A DNA stretch of 64,000 nt from Cytobacillus oceanisediminis (GCF_007830235.1 NZ_VLKI01000007.1:87645-151644), one strand, 5' to 3'; numbered from the stretch's first letter, positions 43,727-51,922 are shown. A program made the numbers and translations. The notes: a model not told the origin generated them from the letters alone.

Positions 43727-44799
43727 GTGAAATAAGGTCTATGCTGGAGGATACGGTAAGCAAGGTATTAAAAGATCTTTGTACAAAGGAGTTAATTATA
43801 GCTGCAGAGAAAGGTGAATTCCCGGCAATGCTGTGGAAGACACTTGAAGAACTGGGATTAACATCAGTTGGAATTAGTGAAGAGAGAGGCGGATCCGGAG
43901 GTGATTTAGGCGACTTTATGACCCTGGTCAAGACCGCCGGATATTACGCTGCCCCTGTGCCACTGGCTGAAAATATCCTCTCTAAGATCGCACTGGAAAA
44001 AAGCGGCCTGCCCATAAGTGATCAAATTAGTACGTTTTCTTTTGAAAATGAAATTGAATTTGACAAGGCCGACTCGGGCTGGGTACTATCCGGAAAAGCG
44101 AAATATGTCCCATGGGCCAGAAATGCCAGAACCATTACAGTCTTAGGTAAAACTTTTGAGAATAAAAGAATGATTGCGAATGTATCATTAGAAAATTGTG
44201 AAGCCCGCCACCATGAGAACTTAGCAGGTGATCCTCGTGATGAAGTCCTTCTCAACCAAGTCCGTCTGAATGATCATGAGGTCAAGGCCATAGATAATGG
44301 AATGATAAGTGAATTTATAAATTTGGCAGCACTGACAAGGGTAATGCTAATGGCAGGTGCCTTGGAAAGAACTTTGGAGTTGTCGGTTACTTATACAAAA
44401 GAAAGAACACAATTCGGCAGGCCCATTGGCAAATTCCAGGCTGTTCAGCAGAATCTTGCTGTTTTAGCTGGTGAAACAACAGCTTCTTTGGCTGTTGCCG
44501 ATTTTATCATCTCAAATATTGATTCAACGATTAGTGCGGAGGAAGCTGCCATGGCAAAAATCCAGCTTGGTGATGCAGCAGAGGCTGGCTCCCGGATTGC
44601 CCATCAGGTACATGGCGCTATGGGTTTTACAGACGAACATCCTTTGCACCAAAGTACGAGGCGATTGTGGTCATGGCGCGATGAATTTGGTTCCGAGAGT
44701 ATGCTGGCCAGGCAACTTGGCGAAAGGGTTCTTCAACAGTCACAAGATTTATGGGGATTTATTACAAAAATCCCGGGAATTAAAGCTAAAAACATTTAA
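43723..44799 (+). CDS. Acyl-CoA dehydrogenase, second of a pair
   Basis: 358 aa, coupled to the preceding gene (ATGA overlap). It is shorter than usual; N-terminal LTSVGISEERGGSGGDL, then a reduced middle domain (WVLSGKAKYVPWAR) and the C-terminal ERTQFGRPIGKFQAVQQ plus HQVHGAMGFTDEHPLHQ. The Glu-Gly-Thr-type motif is degenerate (DEFGSESM). In heteromeric enzymes one subunit binds FAD and the other contributes to the site, which fits the different losses in this pair. A strong terminator follows. Confidence 0.88.
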   Translation: MSEIRSMLEDTVSKVLKDLCTKELIIAAEKGEFPAMLWKTLEELGLTSVGISEERGGSGGDLGDFMTLVKTAGYYAAPVPLAENILSKIALEKSGLPISDQISTFSFENEIEFDKADSGWVLSGKAKYVPWARNARTITVLGKTFENKRMIANVSLENCEARHHENLAGDPRDEVLLNQVRLNDHEVKAIDNGMISEFINLAALTRVMLMAGALERTLELSVTYTKERTQFGRPIGKFQAVQQNLAVLAGETTASLAVADFIISNIDSTISAEEAAMAKIQLGDAAEAGSRIAHQVHGAMGFTDEHPLHQSTRRLWSWRDEFGSESMLARQLGERVLQQSQDLWGFITKIPGIKAKNI

Positions 44800-44843
44800 A
44801 AAAGAGGGTGTCCCAAAAGTATAGCTTTTGGACACCCTCTTTT
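44800..44843 (+). terminator. Strong intrinsic terminator of the SDR-crotonase-ACAD operon
   Basis: AAAGAGGGTGTCCCAAAAG pairs with CTTTTGGACACCCTCTTT, with T-rich tail; long stem of about 18 bp. Confidence 0.85.
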
Positions 44844-44871
44844 GGTAAGACAATAGCTCTGTAAAATTTGG

Positions 44872-45064
44872 CCTGTTGATTTCCGCTCCAGGGACTCAGC
44901 GACCGAGGGCGGTCCGAAGCTCCTCGGTGCATTCGCACCTGCGGGGTCTCCCGCTGACTCGCTTCTCCCGCAGGACTTTGAATAAGCATCCTCGAATAAA
45001 CACCGCACGAAGAAAATGCGAATGCATTTTCGCGGGATTAGCCCCTTCCGCTCCAATCAACAGG
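44872..45064 (-). repeat. GC-rich modular intergenic repeat, copy R7 (long core)
   Basis: Reverse orientation, 193 bp, from CCTGTTGATTTCCGCTCCAG to CTCCAATCAACAGG. Its reverse complement is nearly identical to R8 (46737-46929) and close to R6. Together R7 and R8 flank the lysR and thioesterase genes as inverted repeats. Confidence 0.9.
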
Positions 45065-45093
45065 GTGCAAAAAACTTTTGAGACAGCCTGTTT

Positions 45094-46014
45094 TTAAATG
45101 GGTCCTTCCAAGGAATAAGGCTTGGTATCATGAATGAATTTAACGAAATTTTCAATAGCTCCTGTCATGATTAAATCTTTTTGGTATATTAAATTTGAAT
45201 ATCGCATGATTTGGGGAAAGCCTTCAACTTTAACCATTTTAATCGTTCCGTTCTCAAGCTCATTTTGGACCGAAATTTGCGGTAAAATGGAAATCCCCAT
45301 GTTGATTTCAATCATTTTCTTGACGGCATTGATATCATTCAGTTCCATTCCTGTTTTAAGAGTATAGCCCATATTGGTAAACATACTTTCAATTTGCGGC
45401 CAGAAGCTTGACTTTTTCCCGTAAACAATAAATAGTTCTTGTAGAATATCTTCTATTGATACATCCGTTGCATCGGCGAGTCGATGATGTGGTGAAACAA
45501 CAAAAACAGAAGGATCCTGTCCAATCAGTTCACTGCGAAGAAGGTCGTCGCTGAAGTCAGGTGTACTCGTTCTTGCAATCGCAAAGTGTACCTCACGGTT
45601 ATAAACCATTTCAATCATTTTGGGTGTGAATTCTGTATGCAGGATAATGTCAACGGACGGATATAGGTGACTAAATTTCTCTAATATTTTTGGCAAAACC
45701 CAATAACAAAACGAATGCGAAGTGACCAAAGACAAGGAACCGGAATGGCCTTGTTTATAATTGGCCAATGAAGCTTCAGCCTCCTTAACAAGAGAAAGGA
45801 TTTGGGTGGAATACTGATAGAGAATTTTTCCGGCATCCGTTAAATTGCCCATCGCTTTATTTTTTCTGTTAAACAGCTGCAGCCCTAGATCTTCCTCTAA
45901 GCTTTTAATGTGAGCGCTTACAGTGGGCTGTGAAATAAAAAGCTCCTTCGCTGCATTTGAAAAGTTTTTGTGTTTATAGATCGTATTAAAAACCTCTAAT
46001 TGTTTTATATCCAT
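45094..46014 (-). CDS. LysR-family transcriptional regulator
   Basis: 306 aa. N-terminal winged helix (LEVFNTIYKHKNFSNAAKELFISQPTVSAHIKSLEEDL) and C-terminal co-inducer domain beginning near SGSLSLVTSHSF. The sequence resembles CysL/CbbR-like members. It is divergent from the thioesterase gene at 46246 with a 231-bp region that also holds a GGATCCAGTATCC motif. The block lysR plus thioesterase lies between inverted repeat copies R7 and R8. Likely controls the thioesterase or the neighbouring acyl-CoA operon in response to a pathway intermediate. Confidence 0.9.
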   Translation of the reverse strand: MDIKQLEVFNTIYKHKNFSNAAKELFISQPTVSAHIKSLEEDLGLQLFNRKNKAMGNLTDAGKILYQYSTQILSLVKEAEASLANYKQGHSGSLSLVTSHSFCYWVLPKILEKFSHLYPSVDIILHTEFTPKMIEMVYNREVHFAIARTSTPDFSDDLLRSELIGQDPSVFVVSPHHRLADATDVSIEDILQELFIVYGKKSSFWPQIESMFTNMGYTLKTGMELNDINAVKKMIEINMGISILPQISVQNELENGTIKMVKVEGFPQIMRYSNLIYQKDLIMTGAIENFVKFIHDTKPYSLEGPI

Positions 46015-46174
46015 CTAAAGTCACCCTTGTTCCATTTATAGTTTTTGCCTATAATTATTTTCATTATATCATAATTATTAATATTTTAATAGTAAAAAAG
46101 CATATTTTGTTTTATTATATAAAACTTTATATAGATTATTAAAAAGATTCAGAAAAGTATAGACGTTTTTAATT

Positions 46175-46187
46175 GGATCCAGTATCC
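46175..46187. promoter_or_regulatory. Operator-like motif GGATCCAGTATCC before the thioesterase
   Basis: GGAT-N5-ATCC, overlapping a putative promoter (TAGACG, 17 bp, TATCCT). The same promoter plus motif layout occurs before the GntR gene at 59785, including the flanking CAGAAAAGT. Confidence 0.5.
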
Positions 46188-46245
46188 TAAGGTTAGATGG
46201 TTTATTAATCAATACTTAAGGGAGGAGGACTGCGAAATTAAAACC

Positions 46246-46713
46246 ATGACAGCTGCCAGTGATATTTTAAAAGAAATTGAGAATCTTTCAAGCGAGGAAT
46301 TAGAACAGGTTTTCCATGTGATAAAGGCACTTAAGGGATCAAAAGAGGAACTGCATTACACAGGGAGACTTTTAGGGATCGGTTTTGAAGAAAATGGCGA
46401 AATGAGCATGAAATTGGGTATGCAAAATGCAAATACATACGATGTTGCCCAAGGAGGAGCTCTCTATACATTGGCAGATGTAGCTATTGGTTTTCATATA
46501 ATGACCAAGATACCAAAAGATTCTCAAGTCTACACCTTAGAATTGAAAATGAATTATATCAGACCAGGCAAAGGGAAGAAGTTGTACGCAAAACCTGTAA
46601 TTATTCATCTAGGAAAAAGTACAGTTGTTTCAGAGTGCAAAATTATAGATGAAGAGGGGCAGGTAGTGACAATCGCTTTAGGTACATTTTTTTTAAAACA
46701 TAGGCTGAGTTAA
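46246..46713 (+). CDS. Hotdog-fold thioesterase, PaaI-like (copy 2)
   Basis: 155 aa. A helical N-terminal extension of about 45 residues is followed by the hotdog domain: GRLLGIGFEENGE, NTYDVAQGGALYTLADVAIG with the Gly-Gly and Asp of PaaI-type enzymes, then LKMNYIRPGKG. The ATG lies about 17 bases after a GGAGGAGG stretch, so the exact start is slightly uncertain. It is divergent from lysR. Acyl-CoA hydrolysis, perhaps CoA recycling. Confidence 0.82.
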   Translation: MTAASDILKEIENLSSEELEQVFHVIKALKGSKEELHYTGRLLGIGFEENGEMSMKLGMQNANTYDVAQGGALYTLADVAIGFHIMTKIPKDSQVYTLELKMNYIRPGKGKKLYAKPVIIHLGKSTVVSECKIIDEEGQVVTIALGTFFLKHRLS

Positions 46714-46736
46714 CGCTTAGTGTTGATTTTTAGCAC

Positions 46737-46929
46737 CCTGTTGATTGGAGCGGAGGGCACGAGATCCTCGAAAATGCATTCGCATTTTCTTCGTGCGGTG
46801 TTTATTCGAGGATGCTTATTCAAAGTCCTGCGGGAGAAGCGAGTCAGCGGGAGACCCCGCAGGTGCGAATGCACCGAGGAGCTTCGGACCGCCCGCGGTC
46901 GCTGAGTCCCTGGAGCGGAAATCAACAGG
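46737..46929 (+). repeat. GC-rich modular intergenic repeat, copy R8 (long core)
   Basis: 193 bp from CCTGTTGATTGGAGCGGAG to GAGCGGAAATCAACAGG, with hairpin module and both GC arms. It differs from the reverse complement of R7 at only about ten positions near the left end and one or two further sites. Located between the thioesterase and the CMD-like gene. Confidence 0.9.
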
Positions 46930-46973
46930 CAAATTTAACCAGATCCAAACCATAAATCAAAGGAGGATATAAA

Positions 46974-47354
46974 ATGAGTGTAAAATTTGATGAAGGATTG
47001 CAAGTGAGGCGTGATGTTTTAGGGGCTGAATATGTTGATAACTCAATTAAAAATGCTACCAGTTTTACAAAGCCTCTTCAGGAGTTAGTGACGGAATATT
47101 GCTGGGGAGAAATTTGGACTAGAGAAGGATTGCCTAAAAAGACGAGAAGCATGATCAATTTAGCTATGCTGACTGCATTGAATCGCCCGCATGAATTAAA
47201 GCTTCACTTACGCGGTGCAATTAATAATGGAGTAACAAAAGAAGAAATTCAGGAGATATTTTTACAGACTGCAATTTACTGCGGAGTACCGGCTTCATTG
47301 GATAGTTTTAAGACTGTCCAGGAAATTTTCAAGGAAATGGGAATAGAAGAATAA
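46974..47354 (+). CDS. Carboxymuconolactone decarboxylase family protein
   Basis: 126 aa, AAAGGAGG before the ATG. The PcaC-like helical fold is indicated by VTEYCWGEIWTREGLPKKTRS, LTALNRPHELKLHLRGA, and TAIYCGVPASLDSFK. The catalytic-type Cys of AhpD peroxidases is absent as a CxxC pair, so it fits the PcaC branch, in which a Glu and His act. True gamma-carboxymuconolactone decarboxylase activity needs protocatechuate-pathway partners that are not in the window, so a different substrate is likely. A terminator follows. Confidence 0.85.
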   Translation: MSVKFDEGLQVRRDVLGAEYVDNSIKNATSFTKPLQELVTEYCWGEIWTREGLPKKTRSMINLAMLTALNRPHELKLHLRGAINNGVTKEEIQEIFLQTAIYCGVPASLDSFKTVQEIFKEMGIEE

Positions 47355-47383
47355 CAGTTGGCATTAGTCGTACTTCCAGTTAT

Positions 47384-47422
47384 GAAACACCATTCTGCAA
47401 GGTTAAAGAAGAATGGTGTTTC
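47384..47422 (+). terminator. Hairpin after the CMD-like gene
   Basis: GAAACACCATTCT pairs with AGAATGGTGTTTC (13 bp, 13-base loop); only a weak T-rich tail (CTTGATTATTT). Confidence 0.6.
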
Positions 47423-47434
47423 CTTGATTATTTA

Positions 47435-47483
47435 TTGAATTTTATGATAATTGGTACTATTATAAAATTAAAGCTGTCGACAG
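47435..47483 (+). promoter_or_regulatory. Promoter and palindromic operator of the first gntR operon
   Basis: TTGAAT (47435-47440), 17-bp spacer, TATTAT (47458-47463), then the perfect palindrome CTGTCGACAG (47474-47483) and a second half CCGACAG. The palindrome lies about ten bases past the -10 box, a typical repressor position, and suggests autoregulation by the following GntR. Its sequence differs from the GGAT-N5-ATCC motif. Confidence 0.55.
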
Positions 47484-47522
47484 CCGACAGATTATCAATC
47501 ACTAAATGAAAGGGGGGCAAAT

Positions 47523-48194
47523 GTGAGCCGGAAACCACTTGAGAAGGCACTTCCGTTTTACCTGCAAATTCAGCAAACCATAAAAGAGCGAATTTGGCAC
47601 GGAGAATATAAACCAGGCGACCGCTTATATGATGCCCAGCTTGCCAAGCAATTCTCCATTAGCCGCAGCCCGGTGCGAGAAGCGATCCGGACTTTGATCA
47701 ATGAGGGCCTTTTGATCATGGATGAAAAGTCTCAGATAACTGTATATAAGCCTACGCTGAAAGATGTAAGGGATATATACGGCTGCAGGATTGCGCTTGA
47801 ATCCGCTGCTGTGGCTCTGGCAGCAGAGCGGGCAACAGAGTCGCAAATAGAAGAACTGGAAAGAATATTAGCTGGAACAGAAACGGCTATCGAAAAAAAT
47901 GAAAAGGAAGAAATCGTAAAGTGGAACACAAAGTTTCATGAGCAAATCATCTTAATAAGCGAAAATGTAAGGTTAAAAAAACTGGTGGATGAGCTTCATT
48001 CCTTAACTTATTATTATCGGCTTTTAAATATTGAGGGTAATGAACGCGGACAAATCATTTTAAAAGGGCACAAAGAAATTTTTAAAGCGATTAGAGAAAG
48101 AGATCCTGAAAAAGCAGCAAAAAGCTTAAAGGAACATACGAAAGAGGATTTAAAAAACCTGATTAAGCTTATTGAGGGAAAAGGGGAGAATTAA
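47523..48194 (+). CDS. GntR/FadR-family (FCD) regulator
   Basis: 223 aa, GTG start after GGGGGG. N-terminal winged helix (YLQIQQTIKERIWHGEYKPGDRL, then SRSPVREAIRTLINEG) and C-terminal FCD domain with Asp/Arg and His metal-ligand pattern (YGCRIALESAAV, NTKFHEQIILIS, KGHKEIFKAI). It directly abuts the fumarase-type alpha subunit gene, so it is probably an autoregulated local repressor of the fumarase/dehydrogenase operon. FCD proteins typically bind carboxylates. Confidence 0.9.
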   Translation: MSRKPLEKALPFYLQIQQTIKERIWHGEYKPGDRLYDAQLAKQFSISRSPVREAIRTLINEGLLIMDEKSQITVYKPTLKDVRDIYGCRIALESAAVALAAERATESQIEELERILAGTETAIEKNEKEEIVKWNTKFHEQIILISENVRLKKLVDELHSLTYYYRLLNIEGNERGQIILKGHKEIFKAIRERDPEKAAKSLKEHTKEDLKNLIKLIEGKGEN

Positions 48195-49037
48195 ATGAGG
48201 ATTGTAGATGCTGAGGTTTTAACTGAAAGCGTTGCCAAGCTTTGCTGGGAAGCCTGCTACTATTTGCCGGAGGATGTTTTGGCGGGGTTCAGGCGTGCCG
48301 AAAAAACAGAAGCTTCTCCGATCGGCAAATCCATTCTTCAGCAGCTCCTGGAAAATGCTGATGAAGCCAAAACCAATCACATGCCTTATTGCCATGATAC
48401 GGGGATGGCAGTTGTTTTTGTAGAAATAGGACAGGATGTGCATATAACAGGCGGCAACTACCTTGACAGCATTCAAGAAGGAGTGAGGACTGGATACAGA
48501 GAGGGCTATTTGCGCAAATCGGTTGTAGGTGATCCTTTACTGCGTGTAAACACAGGTGATAATACACCAGCAGTCGTACATACGGACATTGTGCCTGGTG
48601 ATCAAATTAAAATTACTGTCCTGCCAAAGGGCGGCGGCAGTGAGAATATGAGCGCCATGAAATTTCTGCTCCCAGGAGAAGGTGTTGAAGGTGTGAAGAA
48701 ATTTGTCCTTCAGACGATCAAAGAGGCTGGAGGAAAGGCATGCCCGCCCGTTGTGGTAGGAGTAGGGATTGGAGGCAGTTTTGATAAAGTGACTTCTCTT
48801 GCGAAACATGCTGTATTAAGAGAAATCGGTGTTCATCATCCTGACCCGCACATTGCAGAGCTGGAACAGGAATTGCTTGAAGCCATTAATGATACAGGGA
48901 TTGGACCGCAGGGACTTGGCGGAACGAGTACAGCCCTTTGGGTGCCTATTGAAACCTACGCATGCCATATTACGGCTTTGCCTGTTGCAGTCAATATTCA
49001 GTGCCATGCTGCAAGAAAGAAAACAATTGTTATATAA
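48195..49037 (+). CDS. Class I fumarase / tartrate dehydratase, alpha subunit
   Basis: 280 aa, ATG immediately after the gntR stop with GGGGAG upstream. Three cluster-type Cys are visible: PYCHDTGM, GKACPPVVVG and NIQCHAARK, with the GGGSENMS and GGSFDKV motifs. Two-gene class I hydrolyases include fumarase, L-tartrate dehydratase (TtdAB) and mesaconase. The next gene is the beta subunit. With malate-type dehydrogenase and CitE-like lyase in the block, (S)-citramalate or malate formation is plausible. Confidence 0.92.
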   Translation: MRIVDAEVLTESVAKLCWEACYYLPEDVLAGFRRAEKTEASPIGKSILQQLLENADEAKTNHMPYCHDTGMAVVFVEIGQDVHITGGNYLDSIQEGVRTGYREGYLRKSVVGDPLLRVNTGDNTPAVVHTDIVPGDQIKITVLPKGGGSENMSAMKFLLPGEGVEGVKKFVLQTIKEAGGKACPPVVVGVGIGGSFDKVTSLAKHAVLREIGVHHPDPHIAELEQELLEAINDTGIGPQGLGGTSTALWVPIETYACHITALPVAVNIQCHAARKKTIVI

Positions 49038-49060
49038 ACGAAAAGTTAGGAGGGAACAGT

Positions 49061-49642
49061 TTGCCGGAATACAGGCTGCAAACACCTATTACCAAGGAAG
49101 ACATTAAAAAATTGAAAATCGGCGATACGGTTCTGCTTTCAGGAACCATTTACATGGCTAGAGATGCTGCACATAAAAGAATGGTAGAGCTGCTTGAAAA
49201 TAATCAGTCTTTGCCAGTGGATCTAAAAGGAGAAGTCATCTTTTATGCAGGTCCATGTCCCCCAAAACCTGGTCAGGTAATAGGGCCGGTGGCACCGACT
49301 ACTGCATTTAGAATGGACCCTTATGCACCTTCAATGTACGAATATGGTGTTGTCGGAACGATTGGCAAAGGCCCAAGGAGGGATTTGGTCAAGGATGCCT
49401 GCAAGAAATATGGAGCTGTTTCTTTTGCAGCGATTGGAGGGTTGTCAACCATTTTAAGCAGGAGAGTGAAAGCTGTCCAGGTGGTTGCATATGAAGACTT
49501 AGGGCCGGAAGCGATAAGAAGATTAGAAGTTCAGGATTTTCCTTTGCTTGTCGCTTATGATTCAAACGGGGACGATTTATACCAGCAGGAGATTACAAAA
49601 TATGAAAATTATAACCAAAAAACAAATAAAGGAGCTGTATGA
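49061..49642 (+). CDS. Class I fumarase / tartrate dehydratase, beta subunit
   Basis: 193 aa from the TTG at 49061 with AGGAGG seven bases upstream; the frame is open further upstream, but that part overlaps the alpha gene and has no site. Motifs: IGDTVLLSGTIYMARDAAHKR, YAGPCPPKPG, GPTTAFRMDPY and GTIGKGPR. Gene pair with alpha is 23 bases apart. Overlaps the following dehydrogenase by four bases (ATGA). Confidence 0.92.
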   Translation: MPEYRLQTPITKEDIKKLKIGDTVLLSGTIYMARDAAHKRMVELLENNQSLPVDLKGEVIFYAGPCPPKPGQVIGPVAPTTAFRMDPYAPSMYEYGVVGTIGKGPRRDLVKDACKKYGAVSFAAIGGLSTILSRRVKAVQVVAYEDLGPEAIRRLEVQDFPLLVAYDSNGDDLYQQEITKYENYNQKTNKGAV

Positions 49643-50712
49643 TCATGAAAAAATATGAAATTGCCGTAATACCGGGAGACGGAATCGGAAAAGAGGTAGT
49701 ACCAGTTTCATTAAAGGTATTAGAAACGGTTGCAGAAGTACATGGCGGATTAAAATTCGAATTTCAATCCTTTCCATGGAGCAGCGAATATTATATTGAA
49801 CATGGGAAGATGATGCCAGAAGATGGCTTAAAAACATTAAAAAACTTTGAATCTATTTTTCTTGGTGCCATCGGTAACCCAGCTTTAGTGCCGGACCACA
49901 TTTCCTTATGGGGCCTGTTAATTAAAATCAGAAGGGAATTTGAACAATCTATTAATATTCGTCCGGCAAAATATTTTAAAGGGTTAAAGTCGCCTCTGGT
50001 CAACCCTAATGATTTTGATTTAATCGTAGTCAGGGAAAACAGTGAAGGAGAGTATAGCGAAGTAGGAGGGAGAATTCACAAAGGTGAGGATGAACTGGCC
50101 ATCCAGAATGCTGTTTTTACAAAAAAAGGAACAGAAAGAGCCATGCGCTATGCCTTCGAACTTGCAAAGAAAAGAAGGGGCCATGTGACATCAGCTACCA
50201 AGTCTAATGGCATTTTCCATTCCATGCCTTTCTGGGATGAAGTATTCAACGTAGTCAAGAAAGAGTATCAGGATGTGCAGACAGCTTCCTACCATATTGA
50301 TGCACTAGCTGCATTTTTTGTAACTCGTCCTCAAATATTTGATGTCATCGTAGCAAGCAATCTATTTGGCGACATCTTAACCGATATTGGAGGCGCAATT
50401 ATGGGAAGCATTGGAATTGCTCCTGCAGCTAATATCAATCTTAACGGAAAGTATCCATCCATGTTTGAGCCGGTTCATGGCTCTGCTCCTGATATCGTAG
50501 GCAAAGGAATTGCTAATCCAATCGGACAAATCTGGACTGCCAAAATGATGCTGGACCACTTCGGTGAAGAAGAACTGGGCAAAAAGCTACTGGATGTAAT
50601 CGAGGATGTTACGAATGATGGTATAAAGACTCCAGATATTGGCGGAACATCGTCAACAGAAGAGGTTGGAGATGAAATTTGCAGAAGGCTTAAAAAGGCG
50701 GTTTCTGTTTAA
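49639..50712 (+). CDS. Tartrate/D-malate-type beta-decarboxylating dehydrogenase
   Basis: 357 aa; start is either ATG at 49639 or that at 49645. Member of the isocitrate/isopropylmalate dehydrogenase family: AVIPGDGIGKEVVP, the loop with VVRENSEGEYSEVGG, which is the signature of DmlA/tartrate dehydrogenase and distinguishes it from isocitrate dehydrogenase, then NLFGDILTDIGG with metal Asp, and PVHGSAPDIVGKG. Likely oxidises and decarboxylates D-malate, tartrate or a methyl analogue. Ends in a strong terminator. Confidence 0.9.
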   Translation: MIMKKYEIAVIPGDGIGKEVVPVSLKVLETVAEVHGGLKFEFQSFPWSSEYYIEHGKMMPEDGLKTLKNFESIFLGAIGNPALVPDHISLWGLLIKIRREFEQSINIRPAKYFKGLKSPLVNPNDFDLIVVRENSEGEYSEVGGRIHKGEDELAIQNAVFTKKGTERAMRYAFELAKKRRGHVTSATKSNGIFHSMPFWDEVFNVVKKEYQDVQTASYHIDALAAFFVTRPQIFDVIVASNLFGDILTDIGGAIMGSIGIAPAANINLNGKYPSMFEPVHGSAPDIVGKGIANPIGQIWTAKMMLDHFGEEELGKKLLDVIEDVTNDGIKTPDIGGTSSTEEVGDEICRRLKKAVSV

Positions 50713-50728
50713 CTCTTAATATAATTAG

Positions 50729-50764
50729 AAGAATTCCAGATTCGAATCTGGGATTCTTTTTATA
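50729..50764 (+). terminator. Intrinsic terminator of the fumarase/dehydrogenase operon
   Basis: AAGAATTCCAGATT, loop CG, AATCTGGGATTCTT, then T-rich. Confidence 0.85.
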
Positions 50765-50815
50765 TAGAAGGCTGCAGGGGTCTCTGATGGACAGACTTGT
50801 AGTATAACCAGCTGC

Positions 50816-50856
50816 AAAAAAACAACCGCGCCACAATTGGCTGCGGTTGTTTTTTT
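50816..50856. terminator. Bidirectional terminator at the end of the DctP operon
   Basis: AAAACAACCGC pairs with GCGGTTGTTTT; A-run on the left gives the U-tract for the minus-strand dctP gene, T-run on the right for the plus strand. Confidence 0.85.
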
Positions 50857-50884
50857 GCTTTCACTTATACTGGAGAGGACTCTA

Positions 50885-51922
50885 TTATTTGCTTTCTGCG
50901 TCTTCAATAATATCTTTTCCGATCACTTCTGCGTATTCATCGTAAACAGGTGCAAGAGCTTCTTTGAATGCTTCAATTTCTTCTTCAGTTAATTCATGAA
51001 TTTCTACCTGGCCATTTTCCTTAAGCTTTGCTAAAGCATCATCGTTAAGTTGTTTGGCAGATTCTCTGGCCAGTTTTGTTCCTTCATCTACACCTTTTTG
51101 TACAATTGCTTTTGTTTCTTCGTTCAGGCTATCCCAGAACTTAGTGTTTGTCAGAAGCGCATAGTCAACACGAGTATGGCCCATAACTGTCATGTACTTT
51201 TGAACCTCATCAAATTTCTTGGATTCAATGTTGCTGAAGGTATTTTCCTGTCCATCAACAGTTCCTTGCTGAAGAGCAGTATATAATTCACCGAAAGGAA
51301 TGGAAGCAGATCCAGCGCCTAGCTCATCATAAAGTGCTTCCAGTAATTGGCCGCCTTGTGTACGAATTTTCATGCCTTTAAGATCTTCCGGTTTCGTAAT
51401 TTGCTTTTTATCATTAGTCATGTGCTTTGCACCGTTTGGCCACATTGCCTGGCCTAAAACACCATCTTTTTCTAAACGCTTAAAGATTTCTTGTCCTTTT
51501 TCTCCATCCCAAAATGCATTTGCTGCCTCATCACTTTCAAATAGGAAAGGCATGGCAGGGATATTAAAACCAGGATCGTTACCAACAAGCTTAGACATAT
51601 CAGGTAGAATGAATTGAACATTATCAGCAACCAGGTTCTGGTATTCATCTTTATCGCCAAATAAAGAGCTATTTGGATAAACCTGAACTTTTATTTTGCC
51701 GTCTGATTCTTTCTCAATGACTTCTTTCATCTTAAGAGCACCTTGATGTTTAGGAGTATTTTCAGCTACAACGTGAGAAATTTTAATTGTTATCTCCTGA
51801 ACTCCATCACTTTCTACTCCGCCTCCTGAGCCCTCTGTTTTCTCAGAATTGCCGCACGCCGCCAGGGCGAACATCATTACCAGAGCCAGAGCCGCCAGAA
51901 ACAATTTTTTCATTTTCTTCAT
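50885..51922 (-). CDS. dctP: TRAP transporter solute-binding lipoprotein (DctP)
   Basis: 345 aa, ATG with AAAGGGGG upstream. Lipoprotein signal: KKLFLAALALVMMFAL then AACGN. DctP-fold motifs: ISHVVAENTPKHQGAL, PNSSLFGDKDEYQNL, the conserved Arg in MKIRTQGGQLLEAL, and PFGELYTALQQGTVDGQEN. It binds a carboxylate for the DctQM pair on the other side of the divergent region. It overlaps the upstream dehydrogenase reading frame by 80 bases. Confidence 0.93.
   Translation of the reverse strand: MKKMKKLFLAALALVMMFALAACGNSEKTEGSGGGVESDGVQEITIKISHVVAENTPKHQGALKMKEVIEKESDGKIKVQVYPNSSLFGDKDEYQNLVADNVQFILPDMSKLVGNDPGFNIPAMPFLFESDEAANAFWDGEKGQEIFKRLEKDGVLGQAMWPNGAKHMTNDKKQITKPEDLKGMKIRTQGGQLLEALYDELGAGSASIPFGELYTALQQGTVDGQENTFSNIESKKFDEVQKYMTVMGHTRVDYALLTNTKFWDSLNEETKAIVQKGVDEGTKLARESAKQLNDDALAKLKENGQVEIHELTEEEIEAFKEALAPVYDEYAEVIGKDIIEDAESK

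Noticed and set aside
46974-47354. CMD-like gene as part of a protocatechuate pathway
   Set aside because: No pcaGH, pcaB or pcaD genes in the window, so the family name is kept but the pathway is not claimed.
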